In this document: positions 57,193 through 64,000 of the stretch, piece by piece
Layout: every line of letters starts with the position of its first letter
Position numbering within the stretch: the stretch's first letter is position 1
From: Eupeodes corollae
Taxonomy: Eukaryota > Arthropoda > Insecta > Diptera > Syrphidae
Reading direction: 5' to 3'
Length of the DNA stretch: 64,000 nucleotides
Assembly: GCF_945859685.1 (NCBI RefSeq)
Contig: NC_079147.1
Span: 91,690,315-91,754,314, forward strand
Program-made: the position numbers and the translations under genes
The notes under the pieces: generated by a model
Seen by the model: the letters and a program-made list of their open reading frames with translations, nothing else
Told to the model about the DNA's origin: nothing
Databases searched by the model: none

Positions 57193-58300
57193 AACGGACC
57201 AATGTGGCTATCGTGAGGTACACCTTCATTGGATTAGTAATTACCTTTCGAATCGTTCAATACAAGTTGTATTGGATGGATTCAAGTCTTAAAACCACAA
57301 AATAAATATTGGTGTGCCCCAGGGCTCTGTTTTATCTCCAACACTCTTTCTCATTTTTATTAATGAGCACTTGTCTGCAACATCTAATCCAATACATTGT
57401 TCCGCTGACGATAGTACTCTTAGCTTTTCATATTCGTTTTCAGATTGACACCCCTCTTCTTCGGATGTGGAACTGCAACGACAAAATATGATAAGCTCAT
57501 TAAATTCCGATCTAAACAGCATTGTACAATGGGGAATAAGAAACCCCGTGGAATTTAAAGCTGAAAACGCAATGCTGTCTTGTATTGTTGAAGCGAAATA
57601 TACCCCCCTGCCATTATCCATAAATGGCACTTGCATTGAGGAAACTGAACATTTCGATATTCTCGGTATGTGTACCACCAACCAAAAATCGCCAAAAATG
57701 CCGCAAGATGTTTGGGTTTTCTAAGGCGATGCAAGACGTTTTTCTCCCTCTCTGATCTGGTTGTTATCTAAAAGACTTATGTACCCACATCCAAAGCTTG
57801 AGTATAACTCTCATCTATGGGCTGTTGTTGCTGCAACTTACTTAATCCCTTTGGACAGTATGGAACGTAGAGCATTCAGATTGATTGATAATATTACTAT
57901 CATAAGTTCATTTACGGCGCTTGAACATCTTCGAAATGTTTCTTCTCTTACCCTCTTTTACCGTTAATTTAATGGTTTATGCTCTAGAGAAATAGCCAGC
58001 TGCATTCCTCGTCTTAAACAGTTCAACCGTAATACTCGCGCTTCTAGGAATGCTCATCAATATACCCTCGAGCCCAACTTCGGTCGTACTGTCAAGTACA
58101 GAGATTCGTTCTTTAGCCGTACTATGCGAATGTGGAATGCCTTGCCACACTCTGTCTTTCCCAGCTATTGCAATATTCAGAAATTCAAAACCAATGTGCA
58201 CCGACATCTCCTTTCAAACCCTCTCTCCCCTTCCTAGTGCTCAAACTATGTCTACATAATAAGGGTAATATATCCCTTTGAGTGTGCGCTTATTATATAA
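57193..58300 (+). pseudogene. CR1/Jockey-like element, copy 4 (RT palm to 3' end)
   Basis: After the gap the sequence matches copy 3 from the RT palm: TTCAATACAAGTTGTATTGG, GTGTGCCCCAGGGCTCTGTT (VPQGSV), a CSADDST form of the FADDS box (Phe lost), and MELQRQNMISSLNSDLNSIV. The C-terminal part contains IPLDSMERRAFRLIDNITII and MLINIPSSPTSVV. It reaches the 3' end ATAATAAGGGTAATATATCC and TTTGAGTGTGCGCTTAT. Frameshifts are present throughout. Confidence 0.8.
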
Positions 58301-58308
58301 AAGAAATA

Positions 58309-59343
58309 TCGGGTTTTCCAATAAGAGCGCTCCAAAAGTTTTTTTTTTAATTTAATTGAAATGACGTTTGATGATATTATGTAGGGAGCTCGATTTCTTT
58401 TGCATGGCCATGACACTGAACCTAATTTTCGATGGTTTTCAAGCATAAATCAATATATCTGCAATTTCTCTTTCGATATTCAAACGAAGTTCATCAATCG
58501 TCGCTGGTTTGTTGGCATAAACCATAGACTTGACGTGGTCCTACAAGAAATAGTCTTACGGCGTCAAATCAAAACTGGACCATTTCGTGAGATGGCATAT
58601 TTTCCAAACTCGGTTTCCAAAAAATTGATTGTGACATTCGCTGAGAGACTTGTGGCTCTTTGCGCAGTCCTGTTGGAACCACATGTCCTCCAAGTCCATA
58701 ACATCCAATTTAAGCCAAAAATAGTCGGTTATCATTGAATGGAAGCGATTCCCATTCACAGAAGAAGTACGGCCTAATGACGCCGTCGGCCCATAAACCA
58801 CACCAAATCGTAATTTTTTCTGGATGCAATGATGAATCATGGAGTACGTAAGGATTGTTGCCTGACCAATACCGCATATTTTGTTTATTGACGTAGCCAT
58901 TCAGATAGAAATGAGCTTAATCGCTGAAGATGATTTTTCGATGAAAATCCAAATCACTTTCAAGTTGTTGCTCAGCCCAATTCACGAACATACGACGGCT
59001 TCAGTTCTTGCGTTTTGGGCTTTCTGCAGCTGAAACCTCAGCTGCAGCAATATTTTCAACACTTTTTTGTCTCACTGGCAAGGAAACATTTTGTGCTGTT
59101 CCTGGAGATTCAAATTTGTCCACTAGACGCTCAATTGTTGATCTGCTAGGACCATTATGACTACCATAAATTGAACGTAGCGCTCTTACCGTTAAGACCA
59201 CTGACCCCCAATTTCTGTGGTAAATTTTTATAATTTTGACCAGTTGCTGGCTCTAATATCTTTCTATCATGAAATGGCAATCCTTACTGAAAAGAAATAA
59301 CATAGTCACTGTTCTTTTGCAGCGTTTCTGTGGAAAACCCCTG
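58309..59343 (-). mobile_element. second mariner-type transposon (decayed), with TIRs
   Basis: The ends read CGGGTTTTCCAATAAGAGCG on the left and GGGGTTTTCCACAGAAACGC on the right (reverse complement), both followed by CAAAAG. TA flanks both sides (58307-58308, 59344-59345). The transposase is broken: LRSIYGSHNGPSRSTIERLV (helix-turn-helix, 59201-59001) and LDVMDLEDMWFQQDCAKSHK (second-Asp motif, within 58900-58556), with the third-Asp motif eroded. The TIR sequence differs from the mariner at 36830, so this is a separate subfamily. It lies directly after CR1-like copy 4. Confidence 0.8.
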
Positions 59344-59594
59344 TATAAAAATCCAACCTATTAATTTTAAAGTATTTTATATCTAAGTTTTTTTTTTTTA
59401 ATTTGTTAATATAATATAAACTTATTGGTTTTTCTCAATAGCACCAATACAAAATGTTTTAAATTTAATTAGATTTGTAATAATAGGTTTTGTAATGTTT
59501 AATTTAATTAAATTAACAGCATGCAAAATTAAAAAACTTAAAATAATTTGAACGTGCAATTTAAATATTTAAGCAAGCAAAGCAAAAGACATAA
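59344..59594. other. unassigned AT-rich sequence
   Basis: Short AT-rich sequence between the mariner and the gypsy element. The outer edge of the 3' LTR may extend into it. Confidence 0.4.
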
Positions 59595-59915
59595 AAAAAA
59601 ACATAACTTCTTCGTTTGACTTATTTATTCAGACTGTACTTAAGATTAAGACATTCATTTCAAAAGAAAGCTTTCTTAAAACAAAGAAACAATAGATTTT
59701 AAGTTCTGTACATAAAAACAGTTTAAATATCATTCGATCATTGAGTTATAATTTTATACATAAAATAGTTCATGTTTCGAACGAAACATATGTTCAAAGC
59801 TTTTCTTTTATAATATTTCTTTAAGCTGAACATAATATCGTAAATCAGCGTTGCCGTGATACATTATTTGTATTATTTAAATAAAGTTTAGTTGTAAGAG
59901 ATGAAGTCCCTTACA
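59595..59915 (-). repeat. candidate 3' LTR of the gypsy element
   Basis: On the minus strand a TG start (TGTAAGGGACTTCATC) lies 420 bp after the pol stop and begins with an 8-bp hairpin (GTTGTAAG/CTTACAAC at 59891-59917). Inside are a TATAAAAG string (about 59810), a palindrome ATGTTTCGAACGAAACAT (59772-59789) and an AATAAA near 59630. The outer end is not determined because the other LTR is outside the window. Confidence 0.5.
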
Positions 59916-60335
59916 ACTCGGTCATCCTGACCTTAAATCGTCCTCGATTTACGACATCGTGTTCTTACACGTATAATGTACTTAATATAATGAATTATAC
60001 ATTTTTTAATATTTTGGAATCTTTGAATACATATTACATGTATGTGCATAATTTGGAAATTACATAGTAATTGAGTTTAATTTATCATTTACATTTAAAA
60101 ATACAAACATTTAAATAATATTATTCTTTGAAATGGTTATTTATATAAAAAAATATCATTCTGTTGAGATTGTAAGCATGTATGTGAGTAAGTATGTATG
60201 GATAAAAGTATTTTAAGTTATCATTTTTTTTTAACATTTGAAGTAATGATAAACAAGATATAATAATAACATAAAATAAAGTAGAAAATTATATAATATA
60301 CATTTTTTTAAACATTGATGTATGTAGTTTTAGGC
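59916..60335 (-). other. gypsy 3' non-coding region
   Basis: Between the pol stop and the presumed LTR there is no env-like frame. Just before the LTR the minus strand reads TCGAGGACGATTTAAGGTCA and GGATGACCGAGT. This resembles the 'gaggacga...' block often found before the 3' LTR in this type of element. Confidence 0.5.
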
Positions 60336-63300
60336 TTATGTTGAATTATAAGGTTTCATATTTTCTGGAGAACAAACTCCTTTGTACGGTAACCGAGATA
60401 TTTGTAAATTATTTAAATCCTTTATGATATATCTATCATTCGGTAAAACTTTAACGACTTTAAATGGACCCTTATACTTGGCCAAAAACTTTTTGTTTGT
60501 ACCGGGAGTGTTTACAGTGTTTTTTATTAAAACAAGATCACCAATTTTATATTGATTAGGATTTTTGTGTCGTTTATCAAAAAGAATTTTATTGTGTTCC
60601 TGACTCTTAATAATTTTTTCTTGTGCATGCTTTCTTAGTTCATTTAAGTCTCTAGGTTTTTCTTCAATAATGTTGTCTTCTAAATATTCCTTAACGTTAT
60701 CTTTGATAACACCTTTTTGGGAAACTCCAAAGAGTAGCATACTAGGGCATACACCTGTACTTTTGTTTTCGGTATTGTTTAAAGCAAATTCAACCTTTTG
60801 TAAAAACTTAGCCCAGCAACTTGAATCACTTTCGCACTCTTTTGAAAGCATGGGAGTTAGACACCTGTTAATTCTTTCAACCTGCCCATTTGACTGCGGG
60901 GAACTGGTTGCAACTTGTACGTGCTTAATCTCATGTTTTTCACAGAAGGTTAAAAAATCATCGGAGGTGAAACAACTCCCCCTATCCGAAATAATACGCT
61001 TTGGTGTGCTATAATACGAAAAATACGATTCCAGACATTGAATAACTTCTTTGGTTGTCGTACTCTTCACTGGATATAATTTTGTAAATTTTGAAAAACC
61101 GTCAACAATCACAAAGATGTGTTTCTTATTATTGCTAGCAGAAGCAGGCAAAGGACCATAATGGTCAACGTGGATTGTTTGAAATGGCTTGTCTCCTTTA
61201 GGGATATTATGCAACACCCCCTCTTTCTTTCCGCTTAGTGGAGAAAAATGCATACACTTTAAACAACTACCAATAAATTCCTTAATTTTATTTTTCATAC
61301 CTGGAAACCAATATGTTTTTTTCAGGAAATTAAAACATTTTTCTACACCTAGATGGCATAGTGCTTCGTGGTGTGTCTGGATGACATTCTTCTCCATCTT
61401 CGCCGGAACATAAAAATATAATTGTTTGTTTATCTTTCTATAAACTAATCCATTAATAAGATCGTAAGATGGACTATCCCTCTTTTCTAACATCTCGACT
61501 ATACGTTTCAAAATTGGATCTTTAGCCTGGGCTGCAGCAAGTGCGTGCTCAAAAGACTCGGTTTCGACAATTAAAATGTTGTGACACCTACTAAGGGCAT
61601 CAACATGACCCATCCTCTTACCATCTCGATGTTCGATAACGTAGTCAAAATCTGATAGCTCTAAGGCCCATCGAGATATTCTTGGATTCAAAATCTTTTT
61701 ATTAAGTGTTTGGGTCAGTGATTTGCAGTCAGTGACTATTTTAAATCGAATTCCAGTTAAATAAATGCGAAATCGTCTAAGGGCATAAATAATGGCAAGT
61801 GTTTCCAATTCATACGAGTGATATTTGGATTCCTGTGCAGTTGAACGCTTTGAAAAGAAGAAAATCGGATGAAGGAGGTTATCATCTTGACGCTGCAACA
61901 ATACAGCTCCAAAACCTATACTACTGGCGTCACAGTGTAGTTCTGTTTCGGCCTTGGGATTGAAAATTCTTAAAAGTGGAGCGTTCAAAAGTTTTTCTTT
62001 TAATAAATTAAAAGTCTGCAACTCTTTTTCACCAAATTCAAACTTCACATCTTTTTTTAAAAGATCATTTAGTGGTTGTGCTATTAAAGAAAAATCTTTA
62101 ATAAATTTTCTGAAGTATGAACACAAACCTATAAATGAATGCAACTTCTTTTGGTTTGTTGGAATCGGAAAATCTGAGACTGCTTTTAAACCGTCACTAT
62201 TTGCACCTATGCCATTTGCTGAAACTATGTATCCGAGATATTTAATTTTTTCATACATAAAAACACATTTATCAAGACGAAGTTGTAAATTTTTCTCCGA
62301 AATGATATCCAAAACTTTTTTTAAAATCTTAAAATGCTCGTCCTTTGTTTCAGAAGCAATCAACAAGTCGTCAACATACACTAGAAGTTGTCCACTACTA
62401 ATAAGATCCTTAAAAACTTTATTTATAAATCGTTGAAAAACTGAAGGCGCGTTTTTTAGCCCAAAAGGCATTCGAACATATTCGAATTGACCCAAAGGAG
62501 TCACGAATGAGGTAAATTTTATAGAATCCTCGGCCATTTTAACATGGTGGAAACCACTTTTAAGGTCGAGAAGCGAAAAATATTTTTTATTTCTCAACCT
62601 ATCTAAATGGTCTTCAATAAGCGGTAAAGGAAAGTTATCCTTTACAGTTATTTTATTTAAATTGCGGTAGTCCACACATAATCGCAATTCACCTGTTTTC
62701 TTCCGGGTCAAAACGATTGGGGATGCAAAAGGCGAATTACTTTCCCGAATAATATTGTTTTTTAATAAATCGTCTAAAATTTTATCTAATTCAATTTTAT
62801 GAGAATATGGAAGACGTCGAGGTGCACAACTAAAAAAACTGTTAGGGTTAGAGACAACTATTTGCATTTCAAAATCATCTGAATAATTTGCACTAGTTTT
62901 TGAAACACTCTCGAGAACCAAACGTTTTAACTCTACTTTCTCGTCAAAATTTAAAAGTTCGTTAATATTTAATGAAATATTTTCATCACGTAAATCACAT
63001 ACATCAATTTTTAAAATTTCATTTTCAAAATTTAAATCATCAAAATCGTAATCATAATTATTTTTTGAATTATTCGAATCATAATTAGTTTCATAATCAT
63101 TTTCATTATTATTTTTATGTTCGGTAATTGTTTTGAAATTATTTCTTTTAACTAATTTGATTTTAGATTCATGCAAAAAATCTCGTCCTAAAATAATTGG
63201 ATCTTTCATAGTTCCATCAGGAACAACATAAAGACATACATTTATAAGTTCACAACTAAACTTTACATAACATGCAAATTTACCTAAAATAATCAGCCTT

Positions 63301-64000
63301 GAATTATTTATACCATAAAAGTCATTATTTGCTGCTTCCAAAGATGTCATCATAAAAGGTGGGACGTATTGCCGCTGGATAAAGCTAATAGGGCTCCCGG
63401 TATCAATCGTAGTCATCACATGCAGGATTACCCGAACATTATCCAAACTCTTAAATTGGAACTCCAAAACGCCATGAAATTCATTCATCAATGTTGAAAT
63501 ATTGGATGTCATTAGTTGGTCATCTTTTTGCACCATAAGCACAGAAGATGATTGCGGACAATGGTTCAAAATATGGCCCATTTTTCCGCAGCGGAAGCAT
63601 GAACCTTTTGGTCGACGTGGTTTTGGACACTTTGGGGAAATGTGTCCTACTTCATTACAATTGTAGCACTTTATTTTTGATTCGACTCGCGGCTTTGATT
63701 GTAAGACAGGTTTATTATACGAAGAAGTAGATGGCTGTACTTCGGTTTTCATTTTTTCGTACCTACGAAGAATAGTCTTCAACTCAGCGATTGTGTTAGC
63801 CGTAAGCATAAGTTGTTTATTGAAGACGGAATCTGGAATTCCCTTAATTATGTAAGCAATCACATCTTGCTCGTCGATTTCGGCTGAAGAAGCTATCTCT
63901 TGCATGGCCAGAACATATTGCTGAAAACTCTCGCTCTTACATTTCCTTCGCTGTCGCAAAGCATTGTGGACATCGGTTGCAGTTGTATGGTGGTGGAACT
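60336..64000 (-). CDS. gypsy-type LTR retrotransposon Gag-Pol (N-terminus outside window)
   Basis: One uninterrupted frame of more than 1200 codons runs in from the window end, with no frameshift between gag and pol. Counting from the codon at 63959: a Gag part with two zinc knuckles, CYNCNEVGHISPKC (98-111) and CFRCGKMGHILNHC (121-134); protease DTGS (186-189) and ILGRDFL (256-262); and an Asn/Asp-rich spacer (282-312). RT covers 380-580, including LRLCVDYRNLNKI, FSLLDLKSGF and LVYVDDLL (YVDD 528-531). RNase H follows with LHCDASSIGFGAVL (Asp 677), YELETLAI and VTDCKSL. Integrase has the HHCC zinc finger (HHEALCHLG ... CLKCMHF) and catalytic D932, D992 and E1028, with 35 residues between the last two. 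All catalytic residues are present, so this copy may be recent. It lacks env. Family beyond gypsy/Metaviridae is not assigned. Confidence 0.92.
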   Translation of the reverse strand, partial: FHHHTTATDVHNALRQRRKCKSESFQQYVLAMQEIASSAEIDEQDVIAYIIKGIPDSVFNKQLMLTANTIAELKTILRRYEKMKTEVQPSTSSYNKPVLQSKPRVESKIKCYNCNEVGHISPKCPKPRRPKGSCFRCGKMGHILNHCPQSSSVLMVQKDDQLMTSNISTLMNEFHGVLEFQFKSLDNVRVILHVMTTIDTGSPISFIQRQYVPPFMMTSLEAANNDFYGINNSRLIILGKFACYVKFSCELINVCLYVVPDGTMKDPIILGRDFLHESKIKLVKRNNFKTITEHKNNNENDYETNYDSNNSKNNYDYDFDDLNFENEILKIDVCDLRDENISLNINELLNFDEKVELKRLVLESVSKTSANYSDDFEMQIVVSNPNSFFSCAPRRLPYSHKIELDKILDDLLKNNIIRESNSPFASPIVLTRKKTGELRLCVDYRNLNKITVKDNFPLPLIEDHLDRLRNKKYFSLLDLKSGFHHVKMAEDSIKFTSFVTPLGQFEYVRMPFGLKNAPSVFQRFINKVFKDLISSGQLLVYVDDLLIASETKDEHFKILKKVLDIISEKNLQLRLDKCVFMYEKIKYLGYIVSANGIGANSDGLKAVSDFPIPTNQKKLHSFIGLCSYFRKFIKDFSLIAQPLNDLLKKDVKFEFGEKELQTFNLLKEKLLNAPLLRIFNPKAETELHCDASSIGFGAVLLQRQDDNLLHPIFFFSKRSTAQESKYHSYELETLAIIYALRRFRIYLTGIRFKIVTDCKSLTQTLNKKILNPRISRWALELSDFDYVIEHRDGKRMGHVDALSRCHNILIVETESFEHALAAAQAKDPILKRIVEMLEKRDSPSYDLINGLVYRKINKQLYFYVPAKMEKNVIQTHHEALCHLGVEKCFNFLKKTYWFPGMKNKIKEFIGSCLKCMHFSPLSGKKEGVLHNIPKGDKPFQTIHVDHYGPLPASASNNKKHIFVIVDGFSKFTKLYPVKSTTTKEVIQCLESYFSYYSTPKRIISDRGSCFTSDDFLTFCEKHEIKHVQVATSSPQSNGQVERINRCLTPMLSKECESDSSCWAKFLQKVEFALNNTENKSTGVCPSMLLFGVSQKGVIKDNVKEYLEDNIIEEKPRDLNELRKHAQEKIIKSQEHNKILFDKRHKNPNQYKIGDLVLIKNTVNTPGTNKKFLAKYKGPFKVVKVLPNDRYIIKDLNNLQISRLPYKGVCSPENMKPYNST

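Noticed and set aside
56889..57305. A 138-codon frame across the gap
   Set aside because: Most of its codons are N, and the flanks belong to a mariner remnant and a LINE on opposite strands.
1..64000. CRISPR array, prokaryotic operon or phage signals
   Set aside because: There is no regularly spaced direct repeat with unique spacers. The tandem units present are contiguous 175-bp monomers inside a eukaryotic repeat, and all coding content is eukaryotic transposon type.

Overview
This window looks like repeat-rich heterochromatin or intergenic DNA from an insect, most likely a fly (Diptera). The DNA is strongly AT-rich and contains no operon-like gene runs, rRNA or functional tRNA gene. Nearly everything recognisable is a transposable element: RTE, CR1/Jockey-like and I-like non-LTR retrotransposons, a gypsy LTR element, mariner-type DNA transposons, a Helitron, a Mutator-like (MULE) remnant, a tRNA-derived SINE and an abundant DINE/Helentron-like repeat. 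I could not support a host protein gene with confidence; one weak promoter/first-exon candidate lies at 17.3-18.1 kb. The species cannot be named from the sequence alone.

Layout. 0.5-7.7 kb: three copies of the DINE-like repeat and a decayed non-LTR reverse transcriptase (RT). 9.1-12.2 kb: a SINE tail, two stem-loops, a CR1/Jockey-like element and a further DINE-like fragment. 12.77-16.07 kb: a nearly full-length RTE element on the minus strand with perfect 12-bp target duplications. 16-18.4 kb: unassigned, possibly host, sequence. 18.4-20.3 kb: the longest DINE-like copy. 22-24.7 kb: decayed LINEs. 25.7-27.65 kb: a Helitron helicase remnant ending in a recognisable CTAG terminus and split by a SINE. 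29-34.4 kb: a CR1-like fragment, then a MULE transposase remnant with DINE-like ends in inverted orientation on each side. 35.9-38.7 kb: a CR1-like copy split by a mariner whose transposase has one stop codon. 39.6-46.3 kb: one old RTE copy split by a CR1-like element and by an unknown poly(A)-tailed insert, the latter itself split by a DINE-like copy. 47.9-51.6 kb: another DINE-like copy, then a SINE split by an I-like LINE with 15-bp target duplications. 53.1-59.3 kb: at least five mariner-type remnants, a SINE, a 200-N gap and a CR1-like 3' part. 59.6-64 kb: a gypsy element (minus strand) with an uninterrupted gag-pol frame that runs off the window end.

The main biological content is a relative history of insertions readable from nesting and target duplications, plus the DINE-like family. 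That family has nine recognised copies, about 15% of the window, with internal tandem monomers of about 175 bp. I found no convincing new gene system. The most unusual points are the MULE bracketed by inverted DINE-like ends, the satellite-like core of the DINE-like family, the unidentified poly(A)-tailed insert at 44.0 kb, and a mariner with a 21-bp pure G/C insertion inside its catalytic motif.
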